Positions 49,124 through 59,165 of a stretch of DNA of 64,000 nt are shown here, in pieces. The notes below the pieces were generated by a model. It saw nothing but the letters and a program-made list of their open reading frames with translations, did not search any database and was not told the DNA's origin. Location: positions 1 through 64,000 of the forward strand of contig CAILCF010000003.1 in NCBI GenBank assembly GCA_903832635.1, written 5' to 3'. The number at the start of each line of letters is the position of its first letter. Positions within the stretch are counted from its first letter, which is position 1. A program made the translations under genes and the position numbers. This stretch comes from an uncultured bacterium (GTDB lineage Bacteria; Patescibacteriota; Saccharimonadia; Saccharimonadales; Saccharimonadaceae).

Positions 49124-49819
49124 ATGATATTGCTTGATAGGGTAACGAAAACTTACAGTAAAAGTTCGAGCCCGGCTCTTGACAGGGTTAGTTTATTTAT
49201 TGAACCACGTGAATTTGTTATTCTAGTTGGTACCAGTGGTGCTGGAAAATCGACTTTATTTAAACTTTTAACTCGTGAAGAGAAACCGACTAGTGGTAAA
49301 ATCGTTGTTGGTGGAATTGATTATGACTCTCTAAAAGACAGCAATATCCCAATGCTACGACGCAAAATTGGGGTTGTTTTTCAAGATTTCAAGTTACTCC
49401 CGCAGCGAACAGTTTTTGAAAACATAGCTTTTGCCCTTGAGATTGCAGGTATGACGCGTCGTGAAATAAAAAGTACAGTCCCAAAAGTAATAGAATTGGT
49501 TGGACTTACGGGTAAAGAAAAACATTTCCCTCACCAACTGGCCGGTGGTGAACGCCAACGCGTTGCAATTGCCAGGGCGGTCGTTAGACAACCGAAAATA
49601 TTAATTGCAGATGAGCCGACGGGTAATTTGGACCCAAGACATAGTTGGGATATTATTCGACTGCTAGAGAAAATCAACAAATATGGCACGACAGTTCTGC
49701 TAACTACTCATAACGCTGAAATTGTGAACAAATTAAAACGTCGAGTTATCACATTAGACCACGGGAAAATTACAGGTGATCAGGCGGTTGGTAGTTATAG
49801 GCAAGGTGGGGGGTTATAG
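49124..49819 (+). CDS. ftsE: Cell division ATP-binding protein FtsE
   Basis: GTSGAGKSTLFKLLTREEKPTSG, VFQDFKLLPQRTVFENIAF, LAGGERQRVAIARA; followed by ftsX. Confidence 0.94.
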   Translation: MILLDRVTKTYSKSSSPALDRVSLFIEPREFVILVGTSGAGKSTLFKLLTREEKPTSGKIVVGGIDYDSLKDSNIPMLRRKIGVVFQDFKLLPQRTVFENIAFALEIAGMTRREIKSTVPKVIELVGLTGKEKHFPHQLAGGERQRVAIARAVVRQPKILIADEPTGNLDPRHSWDIIRLLEKINKYGTTVLLTTHNAEIVNKLKRRVITLDHGKITGDQAVGSYRQGGGL

Positions 49820-49822
49820 GCA

Positions 49823-50806
49823 ATGAGCACCAAGAAAAAAACTGACCACAAGGCTTTGTCGAATAAAAAGCATAATAAACGTAGGATGCTTACTTTTTGG
49901 CGCGTCATTAGGTATGGGACTGACAGCTTTATCCGTAATTCTTGGTTATCGGTTGCAGCAACTGCCGTGATGACCATTACATTACTTATTATTTTTACTG
50001 CGTTTGCGACACAAAATATTCTGACCGACACGGTTAATGACATTCAAAGCAAAGTCAACATGTCAATATATCTAAAAACAGATACTCAAAATAATGTCGT
50101 CACGGATTTAACAAATGATCTGAAACAACTTTCATCAGTAAAAACGATACATGTTATTAGCGCAGATGATGCGAGGACGCAATTTGCAAAAAGTAATAGC
50201 AGTGATGCTGAAACGCTGTCAGCATTGAACGCTGCCACAAACAAGTTTCCTGTAACACTTCAAATAGAGGTAAATAATATAAACGATACATCTCAATTGG
50301 AAAAATTCGTTGCTGATAATGCTTTATTAAAAAAGAATATTGATCCCAATCACGCACCTTCCTTCGCCGGTGAAAAGCGAAATACCATAAAATCTATCGG
50401 TCGAGCTGTTAATTTTGCCCAGGTTGTAGGTGTGGGAGCTGGAATAATCTTTGTCATAATATCATCACTTATCATCTTTAACACAATTAGAATGGCTATA
50501 TTCAACCGTCGTGAAGAGATTCAAATGATGAAGTTAATCGGTGCAGACCAATCATTTATCCGAGGACCGTTTTTGGTTGAAGCAATAATATATGGGATTA
50601 TTGCCGCATTTATATCTACAGGTATTGGGGTGTGGGTTTTATTCGCAACGTCGAATACTTTATCAAGCTATCAAATATCAGTTCACGATACGATTAACTT
50701 GGTCACAATCTATTCTCCATTTGTGATTTTAGGTATGATTTCTATTGGTGCGTTAATTGGTATTGTGTCGTCGCTATTGGCGACACGTCGCTATCTTAAG
50801 TTATAA
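49823..50806 (+). CDS. ftsX: Cell division protein FtsX
   Basis: Four TM topology; FNTIRMAIFNRREEIQMMKLIGADQSFIRGPFLVEAIIYG. Confidence 0.93.
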   Translation: MSTKKKTDHKALSNKKHNKRRMLTFWRVIRYGTDSFIRNSWLSVAATAVMTITLLIIFTAFATQNILTDTVNDIQSKVNMSIYLKTDTQNNVVTDLTNDLKQLSSVKTIHVISADDARTQFAKSNSSDAETLSALNAATNKFPVTLQIEVNNINDTSQLEKFVADNALLKKNIDPNHAPSFAGEKRNTIKSIGRAVNFAQVVGVGAGIIFVIISSLIIFNTIRMAIFNRREEIQMMKLIGADQSFIRGPFLVEAIIYGIIAAFISTGIGVWVLFATSNTLSSYQISVHDTINLVTIYSPFVILGMISIGALIGIVSSLLATRRYLKL

Positions 50807-50857
50807 TAAATAACAGGTTGACATATTCGTAAAGCTTATGGTATTATTGGAAATACT

Positions 50858-52048
50858 ATGAAACTGCGTCCCACCACACCAGCTTCGGTCTCTATGACCA
50901 CCAGAGTTATTCTGGTTTTTGCAAGTCTTTTAATTTTATTTTCGTTGCCTTTGCAATTGACCCAAAAAGTATTCGCCGATCACTTTGACGATCAGATAAA
51001 CGCGCTTCAACAACAGATTAATAACTATAATACCCAAGCGGCGGCATTGAACGCTCAGGCAAAAACTCTTCAATCTGCGGTTGACAGTTTGCAAACTCAA
51101 GCGTCGTCTATTCAAGCTCAAATAAATTTGAGTCAGGCAAAATACGATAAATTAGTTCAACAAATCGCCGATACCAATAAACAAATCAAAGATAACCAGG
51201 ATGCACTTGGAGTAACAATCGCCGATATGTATGTTGATGGCAAGGTTTCGCCGATTGAAATGCTGGCCAGTAGTAAGACGATTAGCGATTATTTGGATAA
51301 ACAAGAATATCAATCCTCAATTCGCGACCAATTAACATCGACAATTAGTAAAATCAAAAATTTAAAGTCTCAACTCGTTAAACAGCAAGCGGATGTAAAA
51401 AAAGTGTTAGACGAGCAGACTGCACAGAAAAACAGTTTATCGGCAAAACAAACCGAACAACAAAACCTCTTAAGTCAAACGCAGGGCCAAGAATCAGCCT
51501 ATCAACAATTGGTTGCATCTAACAATCAAAAATTGGCGGATGTAGCCTCTCAGCAACGTTCTTATTATCAAAGCCTTGTAAATAGCGGAGGGGGTGTTAA
51601 TGCGGGCGTGTACGGCAGCTTCCATTACTCAAACTGGAGCGGTAACCAAGGTTGTAGTGGCGGATATCCCTACTGTGGTCCGCAAGACAGTGGGATTGAT
51701 CCCTGGGGATTATATAACCGCGAATGTGTTAGTTATGTTGCTTGGGCACTTTCAGCCAGGTTTAATAGATATGTAGGTAATTTTAGTGGCCAAGGCAATG
51801 CATACCAATGGACATATAGCGCGCCGGCATACAGTGGTGCTGTCAGAGTTTACGATCCACAACCGGGTGATGCGGTCGTCTTGCCTCAATCGGGTGGTTT
51901 TGCCCCTCTAGGGCACTTGATGATTGCTGAGTCCGTCAGTGGAAATACAATTCATGTCAGCCAATACAATTTCTATGGCACAGGCGAATATAGCACAATG
52001 GATATTCAAAACTCCGGAATCGTTTTGTTACGCTTCCCGTCCAGATAA
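50858..52048 (+). CDS. Secreted coiled-coil CHAP-domain peptidoglycan hydrolase
   Basis: Signal peptide, long coiled coil, NRECVSYVAWALSARF...PQPGDAVVLPQSGGFAPLGHLMIAESV. Confidence 0.9.
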   Translation: MKLRPTTPASVSMTTRVILVFASLLILFSLPLQLTQKVFADHFDDQINALQQQINNYNTQAAALNAQAKTLQSAVDSLQTQASSIQAQINLSQAKYDKLVQQIADTNKQIKDNQDALGVTIADMYVDGKVSPIEMLASSKTISDYLDKQEYQSSIRDQLTSTISKIKNLKSQLVKQQADVKKVLDEQTAQKNSLSAKQTEQQNLLSQTQGQESAYQQLVASNNQKLADVASQQRSYYQSLVNSGGGVNAGVYGSFHYSNWSGNQGCSGGYPYCGPQDSGIDPWGLYNRECVSYVAWALSARFNRYVGNFSGQGNAYQWTYSAPAYSGAVRVYDPQPGDAVVLPQSGGFAPLGHLMIAESVSGNTIHVSQYNFYGTGEYSTMDIQNSGIVLLRFPSR

Positions 52049-52129
52049 TTTATACATTTAGTAAAACTTTTATGCCATATGCGTTATACTTGTATATGAC
52101 AGAAAAACTGGTTTAAGGTAGGGGATTTA

Positions 52130-53377
52130 ATGGCACAAAACGAAAAAAGGAAAGTTAATCACAAATTAACGCGACGCAAAATTAATAAGTTTTTTTATAA
52201 TGATGTGAAATTTTGGCCGGGGACTTGGTTTGTTATGATTGCACTTGCGGCAGCGGTTGGATATGTATCTGGGGTTTACCACTATCAAATCGAGGCATAT
52301 ATTGGACCGGTTTTTGGTTATCATGCCCACTCGGGCAGTATTGACCTTTCATCAGTTCAACAAACCTACAACCATCTGGCGGCGAATTTCGATGGCAAGC
52401 TTGACACCAAAGCACTTCTCCAGGGGGCTAATAGGGGCCTTGTGGATGCTGCGGGCGATGCATATACGGTATATATGACCCCACAGGAATCAACAGATTA
52501 CAATAATACCTTATCTGGGACAATTGGCGGGGGAATCGGTGCTGAAATTGGACTAAAAAATAATTCTATTACAATAATCAGGACTTTACCGAATAATGCT
52601 GCGATCAAGGCAGGGCTAAAAGCTAATGATGTAGTATTAAAGGTCAATGATCAATCTACAAGTGGTTGGACGGTTGAAAAAACAGTAGGTTTAGTCAGGG
52701 GTCAAGTCGGAACAACCGTCAAACTTACAGTTAAGCGTGGTGATGAGGTCAAAGACTTTACGATTACCAGGGAAACAATTAGTAATCCAAGTGTCGAAAG
52801 TACTATTACAAATGGGGTTGGGATTATTACAATATCTAGATTCGATTCAGAAACCGGTAATTTAACAAAACTTGCAGCTCAAGATTTTAAAAAACAGGGC
52901 GTAAAGGCTGTTATCCTTGATCTTAGAAATAACGGTGGTGGATATGTGAATGCAGCAAGTGATGTTGCTGGGCTTTGGCTGGAAAATAAAATTGTTGTAA
53001 CTGAACGCAATGGCTCGGTGATTAAAAATACCGTCAAAACAGGTGACGACGCAATTTTAAAGGGAATCCCAACCGTGGTGTTAGTAAATGGGAGTTCTGC
53101 CAGTGCCAGTGAAATAGTTGCTGGTGCTTTGCAGGATTATAACCAAGCAAAACTGGTTGGTGAAAAAACCTACGGAAAAGGTAGCGTTCAAGAGCTTATC
53201 GACCTAGATGGTGGCGCGCAATTAAAGGTTACAACCGCTAGATGGTATACACCTAACGGAATAAATATTTCCAAAGAGGGGATCAAACCGAATGTGTCTG
53301 TTACTTTGACACAAAACGATGTCAATAACGGTGTAGACCCTCAACTTGATGCAGCTAAAAAATTACTAGGGCTATAA
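52130..53377 (+). CDS. S41 family carboxy-terminal processing peptidase
   Basis: PDZ region, LDLRNNGGGYVNAASDVA, VLVNGSSASASEIVAGALQD, GEKTYGKGSVQELIDL. Confidence 0.94.
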   Translation: MAQNEKRKVNHKLTRRKINKFFYNDVKFWPGTWFVMIALAAAVGYVSGVYHYQIEAYIGPVFGYHAHSGSIDLSSVQQTYNHLAANFDGKLDTKALLQGANRGLVDAAGDAYTVYMTPQESTDYNNTLSGTIGGGIGAEIGLKNNSITIIRTLPNNAAIKAGLKANDVVLKVNDQSTSGWTVEKTVGLVRGQVGTTVKLTVKRGDEVKDFTITRETISNPSVESTITNGVGIITISRFDSETGNLTKLAAQDFKKQGVKAVILDLRNNGGGYVNAASDVAGLWLENKIVVTERNGSVIKNTVKTGDDAILKGIPTVVLVNGSSASASEIVAGALQDYNQAKLVGEKTYGKGSVQELIDLDGGAQLKVTTARWYTPNGINISKEGIKPNVSVTLTQNDVNNGVDPQLDAAKKLLGL

Positions 53378-53431
53378 ACCCATTTGTGACGCTTGTGTTT
53401 TTATATAAGGTTGTAGTAATATGGGGTTAAT

Positions 53432-53845
53432 ATGGAACAAAAGAAAAAAATACTATTAGTCGAAGATGACGCAGCACTATCCGGAGTTTACAAATCACGT
53501 CTGTTGATGGAAGGTTTTGATACGCGCGAAGTAAATAATGGTGAACAAGCTTTGTCAGCTGCCTTGGAATACAAACCGGATTTGATATTACTGGATGCAA
53601 TGATGCCGAAAATCAGCGGATTTGATGTTTTGGATATATTGCGAAACACCCCAGAAACCAAAAATATTAGAATTATTATGCTGACCGCGTTGTCACAACC
53701 CAAAGACAAAGAACGAGCCGAAGCACTAGGTGTCAATGATTATTTGGTTAAATCGCAGGTTGTTATCGGTGATGTTGTTGAACGTGTTAAATACCATTTG
53801 GGAATGGTAACGCCAGACGAGGGCCAGCAACAGAACGCTTCGTAA
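53432..53845 (+). CDS. Response regulator receiver-only protein
   Basis: KILLVEDDAALSGVYKSRL, DLILLDAMMPKISGFD, MLTALSQPKDK. Confidence 0.93.
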   Translation: MEQKKKILLVEDDAALSGVYKSRLLMEGFDTREVNNGEQALSAALEYKPDLILLDAMMPKISGFDVLDILRNTPETKNIRIIMLTALSQPKDKERAEALGVNDYLVKSQVVIGDVVERVKYHLGMVTPDEGQQQNAS

Positions 53846-53857
53846 TTATAAAATTTT

Positions 53858-53886
53858 AAAAAAGAGCGCAAAATGCGCTCTTTTTT
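53858..53886. terminator. Bidirectional terminator between response regulator and rpmA
   Basis: aaaaaagagcgca-aaa-tgcgctctttttt. Confidence 0.9.
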
Positions 53887-53901
53887 GTTTAACGATAATA
53901 A

Positions 53902-54174
53902 TTATTTTACGGAAACTTGAGTGCGGGGGACAGTTTTGCCCGTAAATTTGCCTTTACGAATTTTACTGAAACTGACAATTCCGTCAACTGCAGCGTGTAT
54001 TGTGTAATTCTTGCTGATAAATGTACCTGGACCGGAAATTTTGGTTGAACCGGTTTGTCGGACTAAAACTTCGCCAGTGCGGACCTTTTGACCACCAAAG
54101 CGTTTAACACCAAGTCGTTGACCGGCATTATTATGAATATTTTTGGACGTTCCGCCCGCTTTGACGTGTGACAT
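53902..54174 (-). CDS. rpmA: 50S ribosomal protein L27
   Basis: MSHVKAGGTSKNIHNNAGQRLGVKRFGGQKVRTGEVLVRQTGSTKISG...VDGIVSFSK. Confidence 0.93.
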   Translation of the reverse strand: MSHVKAGGTSKNIHNNAGQRLGVKRFGGQKVRTGEVLVRQTGSTKISGPGTFISKNYTIHAAVDGIVSFSKIRKGKFTGKTVPRTQVSVK

Positions 54175-54193
54175 ATATTATTTACGCTCTCCT

Positions 54194-54213
54194 AATTCGC
54201 CGTACGGCGAATT
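54194..54213. promoter_or_regulatory. Perfect 20-bp palindrome AATTCGCCGTACGGCGAATT in rpmA leader
   Basis: Directly abuts SD (aggag) of minus-strand rpmA. Confidence 0.85.
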
Positions 54214-54272
54214 TATATCAAAATCTAAGTAATTGTATCAAAAATATGGGGTGGCGTCAAGAGGGTAGACTA

Positions 54273-54926
54273 CTACCGAAAAGCTTTTGCAGCATCTGAT
54301 TCAGATTCAGGTTCTGGTACTATAGAAGATAACGGTGTATCTGGCGAGTCAAGACTGTCAATCAATGCCTGGACACCTTTATTGTGTTCAGCTTTTTTCT
54401 CGGCGTTTTTAGATTCTAACTCTGTAACAAATTTTTCTGAAGCTTTTTGTCCGAATTGATCAATTAGTTCCTGACTAGCAAGAGGGAATTGCTTTTTTGC
54501 TAGTTCTACAGCACGACTTTTTACATCAAGTGCCATTGCTTCGGTTCCAGCGTTATCATGAAGAATATCAGCCATCTGCTCTGGTGTCGTCTCTCCGGGA
54601 ACTTTTCCAAACAAATTATCAGAAGAATCTTTTGATCTTTCTTTGAAATCTTCCATGTCGTCACGACTAGGCATATAACCATCATCACGGTGATAGTTTT
54701 CCGCCTCAGCACCAATAACTGGCAATCCTTCAACTGTTTCTCCCTGTTCAATGTGTTGTTGTACGCCCGGCTGAGAATCGGAATCAGTGGTAGTTTCGCC
54801 GACCGAAGTTTCTGCCGCAGAAATTCGCCCAACATTTTCGCCTTCTTGTTCAATCAAAACTTTTGGGTCGATTGACGGGTCAATATAACTTTTATCCGTT
54901 AGGTCTGGTACTTGTTCTGGGCCCAT
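54273..54926 (-). CDS. Acidic hypothetical protein
   Basis: Long ORF with consistent acidic/low-complexity composition; no recognised domain. Confidence 0.65.
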   Translation of the reverse strand: MGPEQVPDLTDKSYIDPSIDPKVLIEQEGENVGRISAAETSVGETTTDSDSQPGVQQHIEQGETVEGLPVIGAEAENYHRDDGYMPSRDDMEDFKERSKDSSDNLFGKVPGETTPEQMADILHDNAGTEAMALDVKSRAVELAKKQFPLASQELIDQFGQKASEKFVTELESKNAEKKAEHNKGVQALIDSLDSPDTPLSSIVPEPESESDAAKAFR

Positions 54927-54969
54927 ATATTTTTTCCTTGATTAGATTTGGTTTAATAATACTAATGTT

Positions 54970-56268
54970 TTAACACTTTGTCAAAACTAGCAACTCGCGG
55001 GCAACGATTTGGTTTTCACGGTAGTAGAGTAGGTCATTTTGCGAAATATTTGTAAATTCGTGTGGTTTGTAACCCAGTCTGGCGATTGTTGAGATTAATG
55101 GTAGGTGAGTGAACTTGCCGTCTGTATTTCGCCAAGCAGGGACCGCCAGGCAAACTGGGGTGCCAGGTTGAATTTGAGGTGATAAATTTTTCAAAAATTC
55201 TGTAATAATATGGTTGCAATTTATAACAACTTCCTCGAGTTTTTCCTGGGATGGCGGGGCACTAAAAGGTTGTCCTAGATATACCTCGCTAACAACCGCA
55301 TCAATTGGTTGTTGCCATGTTGCGTTTGTTGAGTCACCCTCATACAAAAACCAATCGAACCTAATTCGATGGCTGTTAGCTAGCCAATTAAGGTTATCAC
55401 GGCTGTAACGAATCATTTTTTCGGACAAGTCTGTGCCATAAACCGAATAACCCATCAGGACTGCCTCTTGCAATATAACACCAGTGCCACAGAAGGGGTC
55501 GAGGATTCTTAACCTTCCCTGACCTTGGTCGCTTATTAGGCTACTGTTTTTCACATCACTGCTTCGCTCCGGGTCCACTAAGGCCCCCGGCACCTTATTG
55601 AACTCGGGTTCCAGGGTGACGTTCGAAACAATAGCCGAATGGCTCGGATGCAAATTTCCGACAGCCAAATTTATCATAATTTGTGCTAGTTTTGGTGGTA
55701 ACATGCCAACAAAAGTGTCGCGCTTCGGGCGCATTTGATCACGGCTGGCGTAGGCGGTAATGTTTTGTGCACCGGTACTTTCGGCAATTATTACTTCACC
55801 GTCGTTTGAGCGAACAATTAGAAGCTCAACCTTGTTAGGTGATAACCCAATTTTGTTATTGTGACTAATTGCAGAGTTTAATGCTGGCGCTGGATTGGGA
55901 ATTAAGCGAAGACTAACGCCCGATTTTTTTAGTTTTTGTTTTAAGATAATACCGGTTTTTTGAACTTCGCGTGCATCGATATCAAAGCCGTAAGCACTTA
56001 TTCCCAGAGTAATCTTGCCCTCAAAAGCCGACCATTTGCTAGAATAATGCTGAACAACTTTTTGACTCACTTTGTGCCAATCACTTTTTGGAAGCTCGTT
56101 AATAATTATTCCTGCCTTGGGGACTCCACCGAGATTTTGGACGTCAATGTAGTCAGTTTCAACAGTTGCAGATTGATTTGAATAAATATGCACAGATTGT
56201 GCGCTAAACACTTTTTCAAGTTCAGCGATACCAAGAGCGGGTTGCCTACCTAAAATTGCGATAATCAT
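54970..56268 (-). CDS. THUMP/TRM11-like RNA methyltransferase
   Basis: ILDPFCGTGVILQEAVLMGYSVYGTDLSEKMIRYSRDNLNWL, DAVVSEVYLGQP. Confidence 0.82.
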   Translation of the reverse strand: MIIAILGRQPALGIAELEKVFSAQSVHIYSNQSATVETDYIDVQNLGGVPKAGIIINELPKSDWHKVSQKVVQHYSSKWSAFEGKITLGISAYGFDIDAREVQKTGIILKQKLKKSGVSLRLIPNPAPALNSAISHNNKIGLSPNKVELLIVRSNDGEVIIAESTGAQNITAYASRDQMRPKRDTFVGMLPPKLAQIMINLAVGNLHPSHSAIVSNVTLEPEFNKVPGALVDPERSSDVKNSSLISDQGQGRLRILDPFCGTGVILQEAVLMGYSVYGTDLSEKMIRYSRDNLNWLANSHRIRFDWFLYEGDSTNATWQQPIDAVVSEVYLGQPFSAPPSQEKLEEVVINCNHIITEFLKNLSPQIQPGTPVCLAVPAWRNTDGKFTHLPLISTIARLGYKPHEFTNISQNDLLYYRENQIVARELLVLTKC

Positions 56269-56322
56269 ATGACCATTATACGTCTTAAGTGATGTTTTAG
56301 GTGGTATAATTGTCAATAAGTT

Positions 56323-57369
56323 ATGAAATTTCGTACATGGGTTAATATTATTACGATTATTCTGCTAGCTGTAGTAATTTACTTTAGCTGGGGGCAGATT
56401 TCGCAGGCGTGGGCACTGTTGTGGACAGTTAATCTTTGGATTTTTGTTTTGATGATACCCGTACAATTTGTAAGTTATTACGCCGTAGGACAAGTTATGT
56501 TTTCATACCTGCGTTCAAAAGGTGAACTTCACAAAATGACTAGGTGGGGCATGACGCGAGTCGCGCTAGAATTGAATTTTGTTAATCACGTTATACCTGT
56601 TTCCGGTATAGCGGGCTTTTCATATTTAGGGGTAGTCATGAAAGAGCACGGCGTAAGCGTCGGCCGTGCTACCGTGGCGCAACTAATTCGCTATGCCACT
56701 ATGTTTGTTGTTTTCGTGATGATGATATTGGCCTCGGTAATAATATTGGCATTTGATCAAAAGGTCAGCCGGACTACTCTTATTATTTGTGGAGCATTTA
56801 TTCTGGCAACGATAGTCTCGGCCATAGTTGTGATTTATTCTGTTAGCGATCGAAGGAGACTAGTAAAATTTTCAAGTTGGCTGACAAGGACTGTAAATAA
56901 AATAGTCTCAAAAATTTCGTTCGGTAAAAAGAAACATCTATTAAAATTAAATAAGGTTGAAGATTTCTTTACAGATATACACCAAGATTATATTGAAATA
57001 CTCAGCGACAAAAGAATATTAATTCGTCCATTTCTATGGTCGTTATTGGCAAATATATGCGACGTCGGTTTGGTATTTATTGCATTTTTGGCTCTTGGTA
57101 CCTATGTTAATCCCGCAACACTGGTAGTGGCATGTGGTATATCATCATTCACGGCAATATTTGCCGCAACTCCAGGCGGTTCGGGCGTATACGAAGCTAT
57201 TATGATTGCTTTTCTTGCGTCAGCCGGGGTCAGTCCGGATGTTGCAATTGCGGGTACACTGTTAGCTAGGGCAACGGTATTAGCTGGCACGATTATTTTT
57301 GGTTTTATATTTTATCAATTAACAATTCATAAATATGGAAAAATCGATAAACCCACAACCAATTTATAG
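56323..57369 (+). CDS. Lysylphosphatidylglycerol synthase TM region/UPF0104-like flippase family protein
   Basis: Polytopic; NHVIPVSGIAGFSYLG, FAATPGGSGVYEAIMIAFL. Confidence 0.87.
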   Translation: MKFRTWVNIITIILLAVVIYFSWGQISQAWALLWTVNLWIFVLMIPVQFVSYYAVGQVMFSYLRSKGELHKMTRWGMTRVALELNFVNHVIPVSGIAGFSYLGVVMKEHGVSVGRATVAQLIRYATMFVVFVMMILASVIILAFDQKVSRTTLIICGAFILATIVSAIVVIYSVSDRRRLVKFSSWLTRTVNKIVSKISFGKKKHLLKLNKVEDFFTDIHQDYIEILSDKRILIRPFLWSLLANICDVGLVFIAFLALGTYVNPATLVVACGISSFTAIFAATPGGSGVYEAIMIAFLASAGVSPDVAIAGTLLARATVLAGTIIFGFIFYQLTIHKYGKIDKPTTNL

Positions 57370-58441
57370 CGTCAGCGATTTTATCGCAGTAGTTAATCAA
57401 ACTCTAGAATTTGCTTATCCGAGTGTAGAGATTGAAGGTGAGGTCGCTTCGTTCAAAGTGAACCAAGAAAAATATGTTTTCTTTGACATCAAAGATAGCG
57501 AGGGCAGTATAAATTGCTTTATGACCATCTGGCAACTTCGAATGCCAATAGATAACGGGATGAAAGTTGTTGTATTAGCTATCCCGAAGCTAACTCAATG
57601 GGGGAAATTTAGCTTAACTATCAAATCAATCCGACCAAGTGGTGAGGGAGCATTAAAAAAGAGTTTTGAGTTGTTAAAAACGAAATTAGAAAAAGACGGT
57701 TTGTTTTCACTCGAACGGAAACGCTTACTTCCTAAACTCCCAAATCACATTGCGGTTATCAGCAGTACAGGGGCAGCCGGTTATGCTGATTTTATAAAAA
57801 TTTTAAATGATAGGTGGGGTGGTTTATTAGTTGATGTTGCAAATGTCAAGGTACAAGGCCAGGGTTCGCCAGATCAGATAATGCGAGCAATTGATTATTT
57901 TAATCAACAAAAAAAGATGCCTGAAGTTATCGTGATTATTCGTGGCGGGGGAAGTGCTGATGATTTGTCAACTTTTAACGATGAACCATTGGTTCGTGCG
58001 ATTGCCGCCAGTAGAATCCCAACCCTTGTCGGAGTAGGGCATGAAACAGATCAGAGCCTGGCTGACTTAGTGGCGGACGTACGGGCAGCCACACCAACTA
58101 ACGCTGCTGTAATATTAGTACCTGATAAAAACGAAATTATTCGAGCAGTCACGACTCAAATCGATTTGCTAGAACCAAGAATAATTCAAGTTATAGACCG
58201 ACAAATATCATCAACAAAAAGTCAATTGTTAGGCATTCTTGATAAAGCTGAGTCAGTATTAAATAAGCAAATCTTACATGTATTAAACCTTAAAAGCATA
58301 CTTTTCCAACTTAATCCAAATATGGTGCTAAACAGGGGCTATGCGATTATTAGAGGAGTAATAAAAAAGGGTGTAATGATTGAGATTGAAACAAAAAAAG
58401 CTATACTGGAAGCAGAGGTAAAAAATGTCACAGGTAAATAA
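57335..58441 (+). CDS. xseA: Exodeoxyribonuclease VII large subunit
   Basis: YPSVEIEGEVASFKVNQEKYVFFDIKDS, VIIRGGGSADDLSTFNDEPLVRAIAASRIPTLVGVGHETDQSLADLVADVRAATPTNAA. Confidence 0.94.
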   Translation: MEKSINPQPIYSVSDFIAVVNQTLEFAYPSVEIEGEVASFKVNQEKYVFFDIKDSEGSINCFMTIWQLRMPIDNGMKVVVLAIPKLTQWGKFSLTIKSIRPSGEGALKKSFELLKTKLEKDGLFSLERKRLLPKLPNHIAVISSTGAAGYADFIKILNDRWGGLLVDVANVKVQGQGSPDQIMRAIDYFNQQKKMPEVIVIIRGGGSADDLSTFNDEPLVRAIAASRIPTLVGVGHETDQSLADLVADVRAATPTNAAVILVPDKNEIIRAVTTQIDLLEPRIIQVIDRQISSTKSQLLGILDKAESVLNKQILHVLNLKSILFQLNPNMVLNRGYAIIRGVIKKGVMIEIETKKAILEAEVKNVTGK

Positions 58442-58631
58442 ATCAATCCAGGAAAAAACGGAACAACTGACAAAGTTAGTAGAGTGGTTTGACAGTGATG
58501 ATTTTTCGATTGAAGAGGCATTAGATAAATACAAAATAGCCGAAAAATTAGCAAATGAAATTGAAAGTGATTTGCTTTTACTTAAAAACGAAATACAAAT
58601 TATTAAAAAGAACTTTGATAGCGAAAAATAA
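58425..58631 (+). CDS. xseB: Exodeoxyribonuclease VII small subunit
   Basis: QEKTEQLTKLVEWFDSDDFSIEEALDKYKIAEKLANEIESDL; overlaps xseA. Confidence 0.85.
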   Translation: MSQVNKSIQEKTEQLTKLVEWFDSDDFSIEEALDKYKIAEKLANEIESDLLLLKNEIQIIKKNFDSEK

Positions 58632-59158
58632 TGATTTGGTTTTGGTTAGTTATAATAATTATCTTTTTTTGTTTTGGACTTGTTGCATTCCGAGGGGCTC
58701 CCTATATACCGAGTCAAAAAAAATATCTAAATCTTGCATTCTATGATTTATATCAATTAACAAAAAATGATGTATTGGTTGATATTGGTAGTGGTGACGG
58801 GGTCGTGTTAAGACAAGCTTCAAAAAGTGGTGCAAGGGCTGTTGGATATGAAATTAATCCCATTCTTGTTTTAATATCTCGTTTACTATCTATTAACGAC
58901 AAACTTGTTAAAGTGCGAATGGTCGATTTTTGGCTATCACATTTACCGAAGGATACGACAGTAGTTTATGCATTCTCTGTCGGGCGTGATATTGATAAGC
59001 TGATTAAATGGATGCAAGCCGAAGCAACTAGGATTGGAAGACCAATATCATTAATAAGCTATGGATTTAATTTGAAAAAAATGAAAGTTAGTAGAATTAA
59101 AAAACCATATTATTTATATGTCTTTAATCCTTTACACCAAGTTAAACCACAAGTATAA
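58631..59158 (+). CDS. Membrane-anchored class I SAM methyltransferase-like protein
   Basis: N-terminal TM then DVLVDIGSGDGVVLRQASKSGARAVGYEINP. Confidence 0.75.
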   Translation: MIWFWLVIIIIFFCFGLVAFRGAPYIPSQKKYLNLAFYDLYQLTKNDVLVDIGSGDGVVLRQASKSGARAVGYEINPILVLISRLLSINDKLVKVRMVDFWLSHLPKDTTVVYAFSVGRDIDKLIKWMQAEATRIGRPISLISYGFNLKKMKVSRIKKPYYLYVFNPLHQVKPQV

Positions 59159-59165
59159 TGACGTT

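Noticed and set aside
54521-54853. 110-aa minus ORF overlapping the acidic protein at 54273-54926
   Set aside because: Out-of-frame overlap, no RBS and basic/aromatic shadow composition.
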